From positions 1 through 64,000 of the forward strand of contig NW_026516847.1 in the NCBI RefSeq assembly GCF_025766255.1: a stretch of DNA of 64,000 bases, in the 5' to 3' direction. This DNA is from Zychaea mexicana (taxonomy: Eukaryota; Mucoromycota; Mucoromycetes; Mucorales; Lichtheimiaceae). Both the position numbers and the translations under genes were made by a program. Within the stretch, counting starts at the first letter, position 1. Each line of letters starts with the position of its first letter. Positions 52,894-64,000 of the stretch are shown here, in pieces. The notes below the pieces were generated by a model. The model saw only the letters and a program-made list of their open reading frames with translations. It was not told where the DNA came from and did not search any database.

Positions 52894-55729
52894 CTTGATC
52901 TAGTGAGAAAAAGAACCCAACAAAAAAAAAGGTAGATGAAAGGGCCTTTCGTTAATAGACGGGAAACTCGTGCTTCTTATTTAACCTGCACACTGCAGCT
53001 TTACTGCTGCTTGCTTTGTGAAGTCGGAGTCAGGAGAATGTGGTGCCTGGCTCAGTTTTAGTTTAGCGTAACACAGAAGACAGGTCTACTACATTTTAAG
53101 GCGTCAACTGTATCTGTCAGTGTCTGTTTTACTAACAAGTTTTTCGAAATGCGGTTGATTGACATATCATAGTGTCGCTGATTTGCTGTATTCCAGGCAG
53201 AACAATGACTACGCAATATTTCGCTCCCTTCTCTTTTTGACTTTGATGGTGAATAACATGGGAGCGACGAGCAGGAGAAGGCGTGTGTGATTTTTGGCAC
53301 ACCGCTTCACTGCACTATAGACTCAGTACCATTATCTCCCTTAAATATCTCAACACTTGGATACGAGAAAGGACAAAAAGGGGAGCAAAGGAGAAGGGTG
53401 TGACAGTATACTTTTGATTATTTTCGCTCGTTCTTCGGCATTGGTACGAAAATAGAATGGATGGCGGTAGCGTTAGCACCAGTAGCAGTAGCAGTACATA
53501 AAACAGCTATTTCCTGTATGCTTAGGGACAAACAGGTTATGGCAAGATGGGTTTAGTGGACTATGGCTATACCTATTGCTGGTAAATTGCATACGCTTCT
53601 TGTGACAAAAATACAGGTTGAATTGGACTCAACAAAAGCTATGAACGTACTGTTATCGAAGCCCTGACCGGTTATTTGGCATTCATGTACTGTGTTATTG
53701 ACGCATAAAGAAGAGCATACACTTTTAGTCTTGGGAAAGGCAAGAAACGACTATGCAGGGATATGAAGAGCGAGATAAGGGTTGATGTCACAGGACGAGG
53801 AGGGGGAATTAAGGAAAGTGCTCATATGATATGCTACTATGATGTAAAGATCACTAGTAGTACGTGACAATACGTGCAATGTGCTATTGCCATTGCCACC
53901 CACCAATGACTGTGCTTACCTCCTTCTGTGGTACTAAGCTCGCGTCAAACCGGCTCTAAAATAAGAACGTTTGTTAGCCTTACTCGATGCAGTAGTCGAT
54001 GTAATAAGGCAGGGAATCGTGAAAAATACTAAAGACTGGAGCTTTACCTCATTTTGCGTACAGCAATATATTGCAGTGGTTATCATTATATTGTTTTGTT
54101 TGAACTGGTGCTACTTTAATGACTCTGCTTTCTTCGGGCGGCACACAATTTAAAAATTATTATCAGTAGTAAAACGACGGTCCAATCCCATGCTAATCTT
54201 TCTTTCCTCCTTTTCTGTTGTCATCGGATAATCAAGCTAGAATGGAGCTCATATGTAACGCAAAATTACTAACTAGCTGTGATATGCTGAAGAAGGGGAA
54301 GATACACCTTAGACAATATGCATAAGACTACGTGTGCATATAGTGTTACTGCTACTTCAGAATTAAACGAGAGGGGATGCGTATGCATAATGATCGTTGT
54401 TGCTCGTTATGATCGCTTGAAAATAGGATGCTTTAAGTCGCTGCATATGCTGAGAATCCAAACTGCTATTTGCTTTCTTCTTATTCATAATTGCTCATTA
54501 CCGAATGATCGCGATGACTTTCCTTCGCGGGCAGTAGTAGGAGCTCACATCTCAACGGTAGCACGGTTTTCTGGGGACAGTATTGACTTGTAATTATAAG
54601 CGGGGCTACTGGCATAGTAAAGAAATTGTCATCAAACATGCTATGTAGATATATGGTGCCATGCATTCTTTTTTGAGGTTTTACTATATGCCACCCACAC
54701 GTTTTGGGATCTCCTCTTTCCTCTTATACTTCTCTGTATTAAGTACATAGAATATATATAGTAAGGCCTTTTGACGCCGTTGAATGCAGCTACGATGCCA
54801 TTGTACGCACACACGCAACAACTGTACCGTGCTATGTTTTCATGGAGTCATCAGATGAATGAAAGCGAAGCTTGTTAAACTCTCTGATACTCTAAATTAT
54901 TCAAAGCTATCTGCAAAACATTGGTGCAACTGTTAATAGTATTCCAAAACAAACGTAGTTCGAAATGAAGATATTTCAAGACTTAGAGGTATGGAGAAGG
55001 TTTTGTCGTGTGCGCTCATGTGGATGTATGAAAAAGTCCCCTGTTCTTATAAATCGCGTCCTCCTCAGTTCGATATGTGCTGCACCATGAATACTTTCGC
55101 TTTCCCTTACCAATTCCATCACCTAGCGATCTTTGTAAATATATGAAGAATTATATTTACGATCCTTAAAAAAAATATTACCGCAATTTGACAGACGGCA
55201 AAAATGCTCAAAGTATCGTATCAATGGTACTCTCCAGGCCTGTTTTGCTGACACAGACATAAGCGAGACTCGAGGCAATATTGCTTCCTGGCGGTGGCAA
55301 CTAGAGCATCATCAATATCACACTGTCAAAATCACTACCCGCACAACTCTTTTTCGCGCAAGCTCACGCAGTCACCACTCTAGATTAGTATTTTTTTCCT
55401 GCTCTTTTTTTCTTCTTTGATAATAAAGAATATCTTTGTACCACTTCCTTCTTAGCTTATACGACACATCAGGCATCTGCCGCCCGACACATTGGCAATC
55501 GTCCACTGGGGTCACCCAGCGTCGTCATTAACAATACATTGTTTCTGGCGTCCTGTTAATATAAGTAAGCGTATTCATACATTACAGCAACAATTGCACA
55601 CAATATAGTGGATGGTTCCACAACCGTTACGCACGACATCGTCATCTATGATTATTGCAATTGAGATTTGTTCTATGTCAGCTCCTTTCACTTTATTACT
55701 TATTATGTCTTTTATATCTAACTACGATG
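52894..55729. other. Gene-free region left of the inverted repeat
   Basis: Contains the myosin promoter near 52894-53300. Beyond that all open frames are under 92 codons and lack motifs. No tRNA, repeat or transposon end was recognised. Confidence 0.5.
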
Positions 55730-56030
55730 GTGTATGATGATTAATGAAGACAGACTACATGATGGTAGATCTGCTCATCGGATCCCACCAACATTATATA
55801 AGTGATACTGATTGATTACTAGTAATACATACATTGTTCACACTACTCCTCTTTAATCTAACATTGGTGCGTGCTGTATTATCTCCTGCCTGTTGGTGGT
55901 AGGCACATTATCCTGTTGACATTGGCTGGATCATCACACTAGTAGACTAATTCTATGGTCGTAATAGTATTTAGCTGGTTGCCACAGCAAACATCCATGT
56001 GTATTACTGATGTATGTTGAACCAGAATTT

Positions 56031-56276
56031 TTATTTTATTTCCACGCAGTATCTGCCGGAAGCGATTTGAACCAGCCCAAGAACCAACTCGAGAGAACTG
56101 AGAGTAGTATTGAGTTTTTCGACTGCAGTTTCCAAAGGAACGGGAACACTCATTAATGTACTAATATCAGCTCATTGTTTGTATCCTAAATCTGTCATAA
56201 GGCCTGTGCCTATAGCATCATTTACCAGTATCGACATGATGTCGGAATCAAATTCTCGCCCTACTCTAAGGGCCAT
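56031..56276 (-). pseudogene. Degenerate ORF fragment in left arm
   Basis: The minus-strand frame reads about 82 codons with one in-frame TGA after GLMTDLGYKQ; the downstream part continues ADISTLMSV... to VEIK. The same frame and stop occur in the right arm. Origin unknown; it may be a piece of a transposon ORF. Confidence 0.3.
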
Positions 56277-57128
56277 ACAGAAAAAAAACCCTTTAATGTA
56301 CTAGTATAATTTTGTAAAATCGAAGGGAGTATGTATTAATTATCATAATAGAGTATAGCATATATATTGTGAGTAAAAGACATGCTTCATTGTCGATATA
56401 CAGTACGATTGTGCATAGTTGATTGCTAAGTATGAATCATCTTCTAATTGCTGATCTGGTAAGGGGACTTGAGGGATTGCTGGATAGAAATTGCTGGACC
56501 ATTTATGTGAGAACATCATGTTGTGTGCATAAATTACTGAGAAAAAATCTTAGTGTGCCTTTAGCTTATAGTACTAAATGCTGCATGCTCAGCAACTACC
56601 AGTTGCCTAATGAGACATCAAAAAGCTAATGCCTCTGGGCTCCTAGTTGTTATAAAATTTATGCTTTTCTCTTTTCTCCTTTATTCTTCACAGCCAACAA
56701 CTACTCTTTCCCTTTTCTCTGGTCTTTTTTTCTCTCTGCTCTACTACCTATTAATCTATTCAATAGTTTGTAAAACATAGAAACTTTCTACTGATATAAT
56801 CCAGCTTACAATGTAAAGTTGTAAACAGCATAATGCGCCTATCAACAAGTAGCACAGCTATGTACTAGCTAACACTGCTCTCCCTTATTATGGAAAAAAA
56901 TAATAGTAAAATTAATTTTAAATCAGATTTATTATTACTATTGTTATGATATTCTGTTTCTTTTGTAATGTATCACAGCGCAATAAAAAGCTCGAAATTT
57001 TCTCTACAGAGTGGTATATCATAGATATATACAAACGATAAAAACTATATATATTTTTCAAAAAAGTCGCAAGGATAACTATCCACAACAAGTCCATATT
57101 GTACCAATCATGTGCACCGAGCACATAT

Positions 57129-57200
57129 GGCTCGATGGTCTAGTGGTATGATTCTTCCTTAGGGTGGAAGAGGTCCCGGGTTCAATTCCCGGTCGAGCCC
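57129..57200 (+). tRNA. tRNA-Pro(AGG): tRNA-Pro (anticodon AGG)
   Basis: 72-nt cloverleaf without an intron. Acceptor GGCTCGA pairs with TCGAGCC, with discriminator C. The D arm contains GTCTAGTGGT, the anticodon stem is CTTCC/GGAAG with loop TTAGGGT, and the T arm is CCGGGTTCAATTCCCGG. Consensus A and B box elements (TGGTCTAGTGG and GGTTCAATTCC) are intact, so it should be transcribed by RNA polymerase III. It lies inside the left inverted-repeat arm, transcribed toward the core. Confidence 0.97.
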
Positions 57201-57570
57201 CTCGAGTTTCGAGGCTCACATCTCAAGATGTGTCTCATTTTTTTTCTGTTTTTTGCAAAAAAAGGTCAATGTTTTTTATCTTTTTTGGCCCTTTTCTATT
57301 GTTCTTCTGGTTCCCACTGCAATCGCAGCGCCGTGGAGTATATGTACCGTGCTTTGCTCAAGTGGAAATGCTCCATCATTTAGTAGCTCGCTATTGCTCT
57401 TTTTTTTTTGCTTATTCGCGATGTACTACTGGTTTGATTCCATATTAGCTCCTATGTTGTCACAGTTGTATTTCGAGAAGCAATGTGTACGGACTGTAGG
57501 AGCATTGAGCTCATGTACTCACACTGTAGGCTTCGGCTAACCTAACCGAGGCTACCTAAAAAGTGGTCTC

Positions 57571-60500
57571 AACACCAACATAACCGCGAGGAAAAGAAGA
57601 CTAAAGGTCCACCTTTTAGTTGATTTATAACTAATATGGAAGTCTAGCTGACTTGCGCCGCCGTGAGCTCAAAACAAATTGAAGGAACATGTTAAATTGA
57701 ATTGAGACAGGGGAAAAGGTTCTATATACTGCGCTCCTTTTGCGTTTATCAAGTGTTTGCTTCTACTTGATGCTAGAACCAGCGTTTATGCAGCTCCTGT
57801 ACTTTAAATAGCGTCGATTTGGGTTACTATATCAACTTTCAGGCATGGAACACCTGTAGACCCTTTTTCCTTGCTTCTATTTTTGTCGCTGATTTCTGCG
57901 GCGGCAGTTCAGGTACTCTATCTGCCACAAAAGTAAGCGGAGCTGCCTTGCAGTTGTGAAACATTCATGCACTGCTTGGAAATGGCACCCAAGACAATGA
58001 CAGGCAACTTCTTTATGTTCGAAACTTCTTTCTCTATAGCTCTTTTGATTGAAGGTGCACAGTAGCAATACCATAAGAGATTAGATGACGTCACAGCGGG
58101 GCTGAATTTCTGTGACGAGCTTTTTTACCGCGTATTTTCAGTGTTTTCTCTGCACCTTCACCTAAAAAAAAGTGTTTGCTCTGCACCAAATCAACATCTC
58201 ACAAAGTGTACAGGATAGCAATCAACAACGTAGCCCGCGAAACGACAGCAAGTATGTATAGAGAGATTTCGAAGCTTTAGAAGTTGTTAGCACTTTAAAA
58301 TAGAAACAAACGCTAATTATTATGTCATTTACTTTCATTTTCAAGCATTTACAAGTGGCGGCTTTCTTGCCGGTTTGCTCGAAACATTGCCACTGAGCTT
58401 TAGTTCACACAAGAGCCTTCCGAAAGTCTGGGGTACGACTCAAACTGCCCCTGATCAACGGTAAAAAACGTTAGGTAAGAGACGCAGAACACTTTTGAAT
58501 GGTTGTTTTCTATTCAATCTTAATTTCTGGTAAATTCTGATAACGTGTTCTTAATAATATTTTTTTCATTTCTTTTTCATAATTGCAGGCACGCGATGCT
58601 GCTTGGGATCACTTCTTCTCTCCCTTTTACTTTTTCTTTTAGGCATCTCATGTCAGCAGACTGCCCAAAGTGTGCAGCGAGTGTGCGGGTTTGAGGGTTG
58701 GCCGCCTTTGGATCCGCTGTGCATGGCGGGCTGATGTGAGCATGCCTAGTGGTCCTAAACCGTACCCGGCTCCAAGTATATGCCCTCTACGAGTATTCAG
58801 AGTAAGAGAGGACGAATCCCTACTTGTCCGGCGACCAATGGCTGCGAAGCTTTTCTTTTTATCTATTTTCCCAAGAGCTCCAAGCGTAGCTAGTCCTGCA
58901 TCTCTGACCGTGGCTGGCTGCTCCTGGGGCATTCTTACACCATCAAGGGAACCTTCTGCTGTTTGAGTCACTCGCGTAGTTGTGTACTCCCAAGTGGGTT
59001 TGTGGACGCTGGGGAAGGGCTCGCCTCTCAGTTAGGAACTCTCTCTGCGATCTTTATTTATTACATTTACTTTTTCTTACACCCTCTTCTTCTTGAACGA
59101 TGACGCGGTCCCGAGCAGCGGCGCGTCTTTAACTGCAAGTGCTGTTGTCTGGTGGACATTATCAACGAAGAGAGCAGGTATCATGGAAAATGGGGAGGGT
59201 GGATGGAGAGGGATGATATGCTAGTTAGACAAAAATTACGCTTGCGTGGTTTTCTCTTTTTCTTGTAGTAGCAGGAACCACACCTTTCGACAAGTGTTAC
59301 GTTTGTCTAGACAGCGAAAAGTTGATGTGTACTGGGCCGCCATGCTGGCAAACGCGGGGCTAACTAAGCCCGTGTCGTTAAATTAAGCGTGTGTGTCGAG
59401 TAATGGATGGGGTGCGGGTAGTGTGGGCTAACATGTTCCTTATTGTGAAATCAGAAGTGATTGACTATTCCTTGATAATGTAGGCGCTTGATACATAATG
59501 CTTCCTCGTCGTCAAAAAATAAATGTTTATAACTTGATGCTCCATAAATCTTCAAAAGCTGTGGAAAAGCCTTCAAAGTCTTCTGAAGGCTTTTATAAAC
59601 AATAAACTACCATTTTGGATTTTCATACGCGTGCTTGATTTTTACTGGGTCTAGGTCCCGATTGTCCTAGTTCCTACACGATACATTCATTGTTTATAAT
59701 ATGTATATTTATATGGTTGAATAAAACACATGCATTAACAAACAGACATACTATCAGAATTTTTGGTATCTTGAAAACATTGTAAAAGTGCAAAGTGAGC
59801 GATGGTGTCGATCAGGACAAAGGTCCTTGGCTCTTTTGAGCGCGGATATGCTTATCTGGATAATCTAGCTTTTGTAAGTCTCCAGCGTCACGGAAAGCGT
59901 GTATCTAAGCTATCGGTCCCTCTTGTCTCGGATCAAGTGCCTGCCCATCTCTACTGATTAGTACAATTCAATTCATCAGCTGCCTGAGACATATCGTTGT
60001 CGTGATCGGAGAAAAAAGAAGATGCGATTCTTGATGTGGTGCAGTCTAAAGGATATCGTAAGAGTAGCGATGTCTCTACGTCCCACCAATGGATGAATCT
60101 TGGTCAGGTTAACTTCTGATGCTTAGACACAGGGTCTGTTAAAGGAAATTTGCAAGAGTGATGGGGATATCTCTTGATCAAAGCAGTCGGCTGAAGATTA
60201 CCTACTAGCGAAAATATGAAGGGTATCGCTAAATTGTTGCGAGCAGAAACAGATTGTGGTTTTTGGGAAAGAGGGTCTTTATTACAACTTCTCACGTAGT
60301 CAATCCGAGTTCAATATCATTGAACTATATGGATCGCACAATAATTAGACTATCTGCTAATTTTTTATTGACAACAACAAGTATTCGAAAATATAATTGC
60401 TATACGTAAAGCAATAAAGTAATGAAACTGCTGATATGATGTCTGGTTGTTAGTGCGTATATGATCACCATAAGATATTATGTACTGAGTAGTCTCGTCC

Positions 60501-61882
60501 GCTGAGAGCATCTATTTGAATGAGTAATAGCTGCTGACTATATAGTGATAAGAAAACTCTTGGTTGGCCATAAAAGAGCAGTAATGCTGTACTGATCTGT
60601 GTCAACTCGGTAATCTCAAAGTCGCTACAGTCATGTTTCAGATCTGAGTCAGTGGAGTGATATGCCGTTCTCTCTCTCGCAACTCACTAAGAACGTTCTG
60701 ATGAACGACGGATTTCTTTTATCACAAAATGACATCAGCCTAAATCAAGCAAAATATCCTGACAGTCAAGACATTTCATGATGTGCTGTTGATGGAACAC
60801 ATTACAAAAGAAAAAGGCCGCAGTCGCTGTACCTACGATTCCCGCTGAGGTAGTCAATTATCTCCACCGATATGAAGGCTTGGTACTGTATCTACACGGC
60901 TTCCTAACAGAAGTAGCTTGGTGTGTTAAACATTGACTTATATATATATTCAGGTAACTTTAGAGGGTATCTTCGCCGTAGCAAAATACGAGCAGTTCCA
61001 CCCATTGCAAGATCCTTAGCTCCATTGGGCACACAAAACCATCTTCAAAACACTTGATCAATTTCTCTACAAGTAACTGCCAGTGACTGTCTTACACTGA
61101 GAGAGATATCTAGCATCACGTCTGGGCATTGTCAAGGAATCATTTCTTGCCGAGTGGAACTTCAAAGTGCGAGGGTAAGCTAGTTCTATAGTATTCAATA
61201 TGCATCAACTAGACATCTTTCCCGTTCCTCTTCAATCGATTCCTACCATATCGGATCCGCTAGATAAAAGCCGCGTTACTGATATCAAACTAGCATTAGC
61301 GTAGAGGCGAAAAGACGAGCGCCGCCTCACATTAAATCACGCGGGATTTTTAAAATGTCTTGCAGGACTGAAAAATGCAAGAGGCTCAAACTTTCGAACG
61401 CTCGCTTACAGGGAGTGCGCGACAAGCCTTGTATCTATGGCAGTAACAAAATATGCCTGTGCAAAAGCAGTTGCCATCCGCCAGCTTGAAAGGCCTAGTC
61501 GAGAGCAAATTGATTTGTCCAAAAAATGAGGGAAATGCTGTGTAAGCTTGCCACTGGCAGCCCGACCAAACTACACAGTATGACGACTTGTGGTCTCAGA
61601 TTTGCGGGTAATTTGTTGATTCTGTCTTGTACATATGGCTCACATTTTTCTATCATCATTATAATCAACTTTAGGGACTGAAAATGACATATCTTGTCAT
61701 GAACTGTTCCGCCGGCCATATAAGTCGCTGACAACGATTGGGACCCCTGAACTTTCCAAACGATCCACGAAACTTAGCTTCTTATATGATCACCTTGATC
61801 AATACCACTTGGCAGATCGAGACAATAGTGAAGTCAAGTATCAGTAGTGGATGCTCAGTGCAGCAGCAATGTATCCTATGTA
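57571..61882. other. 4.3-kb unique core between the inverted arms
   Basis: No intact gene seen. Pieces that look like decayed coding sequence are scattered in it: a plus-strand fragment EVVNYLHRYEG...LYLHGFLTEVAW near 60845-60935; a Cys-rich fragment at 61355-61489; and RRPYKSLTTIGTPELSKR with following residues near 61711-61850. The 58650-58970 part has open frames on both strands without motifs. No direct repeats large enough to be LTRs were noticed. Confidence 0.55.
61355..61489 (+). pseudogene. Cys-rich fragment, possible retroelement relic
   Basis: A 44-codon frame with the pattern CRTEKCKRLK ... CIYGSNKICLCKSSCHPPA. The spacing C-x4-C and C-x-C-x3-C-H-P resembles the Cys-rich C-terminal tail (C...C.C....C...CHP) that I associate with integrase-bearing polyproteins in Mucoromycota. 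This is weak, motif-memory evidence only. Confidence 0.25.
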
Positions 61883-62261
61883 GAGACCACTTTTTAGGTA
61901 GCCTCGGTTAGGTTAGCCGAAGCCTACAGTGTGAGTACATGAGCTCAATGCTCCTACAGTCCGTACACATTGCTTCTCGAAATAAAACTGTGACAACATA
62001 GGAGCCAATATGGAATCAAACCAGTAGTACATCGCGAATAAGCAAAAAAAAAGAGCAATAGCGAGCTACTAAATGATGGAGCATTTCCACTTGAGCAAAG
62101 CACGGTACATATACTCCACGGCGCTGCGATTGCAGTGGGAACCAGAAGAACAATAGAAAAGGGCAAAAATACGGCCAAAAAAGATAAAAAACATTGACCT
62201 TTTTTTGCAAAAAACAGAAAAAAATGAGACACATATTGAGATGTGGGCCTCGAACCTCGAG

Positions 62262-62333
62262 GGGCTCGACCGGGAATTGAACCCGGGACCTCTTCCACCC
62301 TAAGGAAGAATCATACCACTAGACCATCGAGCC
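62262..62333 (-). tRNA. tRNA-Pro(AGG): tRNA-Pro (anticodon AGG), second copy
   Basis: Identical over its 72 nt to the gene at 57129-57200, although the flanking DNA of the two arms has diverged. It is transcribed from the minus strand toward the core, so the two tRNAs face each other across it. Same cloverleaf, anticodon loop TTAGGGT. Confidence 0.97.
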
Positions 62334-63185
62334 ATATGTGCTTGGTGCACGAGGTTGGTACAATATGGATTTGTTGTTTATGATTATCCTTGCGACTTTT
62401 TTGAAAAATATATATAGTTTTTATCGTTTGTATATATCTATGATATACCACTCTGTAGAGAAAATTTCGAGCTTTTTATTGCGCTGTGATACATTACAAA
62501 AGAAACAGAATATCATAACAATAGTAATAATAAATCTGATTTAAAATTAATTTTACTATTATTTTTTTCCATAATAAGGGAGAGCAGTGTTAGCTAGTAC
62601 ATAGCTGTGCTACTTGTTGATAGGCGCATTATGCTGTTTACAACTTTACATTGTAAGCTGGATTATATCAGTAGAAAGTTTCTATGTTTTACAAACTATT
62701 GAATAGATTAATAGGTAGTAGAGCAGAGAGAAAAAAAGACCAGAGAAAAGGGAAAGAGTAGTTGTTGGCTGTGAAGAATAAAGGAGAAAAGAGAAAAGCA
62801 TAAATTTTATAACAACTAGGAGCCCAGAGGCATTAGCTTTTTGATGTCTCATTAGGCAACTGGTAGTTGCTGAGCATGCAGCATTTAGTACTATAAGCTA
62901 AAGGCACACTAAGATTTTTTCTCAGTAATTTATGCACACAACATGATGTTCTCACATAAATGGTCCAGCAATTTCTATCCAGCAATCCCTCAAGTCCCCT
63001 TACCAGATCAGCAATTAGAAGATGATTCATACTTAGCAATCAACTATGCACAATCGTACTGTATATCGACAATGAAGCATGTCTTTTACTCACAATATAT
63101 ATGCTATACTCTATTTTGATAATTAATACATACTCCCTTCGATTTTACAAAATTATACTAGTACATTAAAGGGTTTTTTTTCTGT

Positions 63186-63431
63186 ATGGCCCTTAGAGTA
63201 GGGCGAGAATTTGATTCCGACATCATGTCGATACTGGTAAATGATGCTATAGGCACAGGCCTTATGACAGATTTAGGATACAAACAATGAGCTGATATTA
63301 GTACATTAATGAGTGTTACCGTTCCTTTGGAAACTGCAGTCGAAAAACTCAATACTACTCTCAGTTCTCTCGAGTTGGTTCTTGGGCTGGTTCAAATCGC
63401 TTCCGGCAGATACTGCGTGGAAATAAAATAA
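63186..63431 (+). pseudogene. Degenerate ORF fragment in right arm
   Basis: Counterpart of the left-arm fragment. It starts MALRVGREFDSD, has an in-frame TGA after GLMTDLGYKQ, and ends GRYCVEIK-stop. Not recognised. Confidence 0.3.
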
Positions 63432-63782
63432 AAATTCTGGTTCAACATACATCAGTAATACACATGGATGTTTGCTGTGGCAACCAGCTAAATACTATTA
63501 CGACCATAGAATTAGTCTACTAGTGTGATGATCCAGCCAATGTCAACAGGATAATGTGCCTACCACCAACAGGCAGGAGATAATACAGCACGCACCAATG
63601 TTAGATTAAAGAGGAGTAGTGTGAACAATGTATGTATTACTAGTAATCAATCAGTATCACTTATATAATGTTGGTGGGATCCGATGAGCAGATCTACCAT
63701 CATGTAGTCTTTTTTCATTAATCATCATACACTATTATGGACCAGAAAACCAGAAACCAGTCAATCACTGGGCTTGCAGGGG

Positions 63783-63918
63783 AATATCAAGGGGTAGAAA
63801 AGAGCTTGATATTACCTTGATATACAGCTTTTCTATAAAATATAAAGGTGTTTTCAAACACCTTGATATTTAGCTTTTCGAGTAAATATCAAGGTCTTTT
63901 TACACCTTGATATTTTTA
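63783..63918. repeat. Iterated AATATCAAGGTG motifs in both orientations
   Basis: About seven copies of AATATCAAGG or its complement CCTTGATATT (two slightly changed or partial) in 136 bp. Neighbouring copies face each other: AATATCAAGGT-CTTTTTAC-ACCTTGATATT is a perfect hairpin, and AAGGTGTTTTCAAACACCTT another. TAGCTTTTC/CAGCTTTTC recurs between them. It lies 50 bp outside the right inverted arm, with no matching set outside the left arm. Confidence 0.85.
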
Positions 63919-64000
63919 TGCGCATGTAGTCCCCCAAGCTCATAATCTGATTACATCATGCATGTAGATGTCTATAACGGTCTTACTATACATTGCATTT

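Larger units (their letters stand above)
55730..57570 (+). repeat. Left arm of a 1.85-kb inverted repeat
   Basis: The reverse complement of this segment recurs at 61883-63732. From 55730 to the tRNA end (57200) the arms align without net length change (coordinates sum to 119462 throughout), with scattered substitutions; nearer the core there is a net 9-bp difference, mainly a small insertion in the right arm near 62165. The match ends at GGTCTC next to the core. The arm includes a tRNA-Pro gene (57129-57200) and a degenerate ORF. No target-site duplication is visible outside the arms. Confidence 0.95.
61883..63732 (-). repeat. Right arm of a 1.85-kb inverted repeat
   Basis: Inverted copy of 55730-57570. 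Differences seen include an extra GTATTTTTGCCC-like insertion near 62165, several substitutions just upstream of the tRNA (62335-62390), and AAAAAA versus GACAGA near the outer end (63711-63716). The divergence shows that it is not a simple assembly echo of the left arm. It contains tRNA-Pro (62262-62333) and the same degenerate ORF. Confidence 0.95.

Noticed and set aside
56040..56090. GGTTCAAAT-like sequence that resembles a tRNA T loop in the inverted arms
   Set aside because: The flanking bases do not pair as a T stem, and no acceptor or anticodon arm could be found.
62041..62298. Overlapping Phe/Leu/Ser-rich ORFs over the tRNA-Pro flank in both arms
   Set aside because: They run through the tRNA gene and poly-T/A tracts, and the frame is broken by small insertions between the two arms, so they are not coding.
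61883..63732. Reading the two arms as LTRs of one retrotransposon
   Set aside because: LTRs are direct repeats; these arms are inverted, and no gag/pol frame or primer-binding site lies between them.
63783..63918. CRISPR-like array
   Set aside because: The repeated motif is only 10-12 bp, alternates in orientation and has irregular spacing, and the context is a fungal nuclear genome.

Overview
The window looks like nuclear DNA of an early-diverging filamentous fungus, most likely Mucoromycota (Mucorales-like). The genes are fungal or eukaryotic housekeeping genes broken by many short GT-AG introns (about 50-190 bp), two of them with 11-nt microexons. Intergenic regions are long and AT-rich and carry simple repeats and decayed transposon pieces. 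No bacterial, viral or CRISPR features were seen. For nearly every gene the exon chain below was joined by hand, and each chain closes in frame from ATG to stop.

Layout. 1.3-9.1 kb: inositol-pyrophosphate kinase VIP1/Asp1 (+), ribosomal protein uS7/RPS5 (-), and a short oxysterol-binding protein (+). 12.1-13.3 kb: an unrecognised multi-pass membrane protein (-). 17.2-23.4 kb: a SAM-like/kinesin-13 motor (+) converging on nucleoporin Nup53/Nup35 (-). 26.7-30.6 kb: a tandem pair of WW-domain, Gly/Pro/Tyr/Gln-rich proteins (+). 30.9-36.3 kb: an unrecognised 579-aa protein and the mRNA exporter Mex67/NXF1 (both -). 38.1-43.8 kb: a three-gene run on the minus strand that reads as an iron-acquisition cluster: ferric reductase, a small secreted or type I membrane protein, and an ARN/SIT-type siderophore transporter. 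Exact ATCWGATAA sites (the consensus of fungal iron-responsive GATA repressors) lie upstream of the reductase and of the transporter. 46.6-52.9 kb: a full class V myosin in 19 exons (-).

From 52.9 kb to the right end (11 kb) no protein gene is intact. This stretch holds the most striking structure: two near-identical arms of about 1.85 kb in inverted orientation (55730-57570 and 61883-63732), each carrying one tRNA-Pro(AGG) gene, around a 4.3-kb unique core with only decayed coding fragments. The arrangement (core, inverted repeats, tRNA genes, gene desert) resembles a small regional centromere of the fission-yeast type. A large terminal-inverted-repeat element is the main alternative. Just outside the right arm is a cluster of AATATCAAGGTG-like iterons that form hairpins.

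The motors (myosin V, kinesin-13), nuclear pore and export factors (Nup53, Mex67) and lipid or inositol signalling genes (Osh-like, VIP1) are not an obvious functional cluster. Only the 38-44 kb iron group looks functionally linked. Limits: gene models are hand-spliced, no database search was possible, and untranslated regions are not defined.
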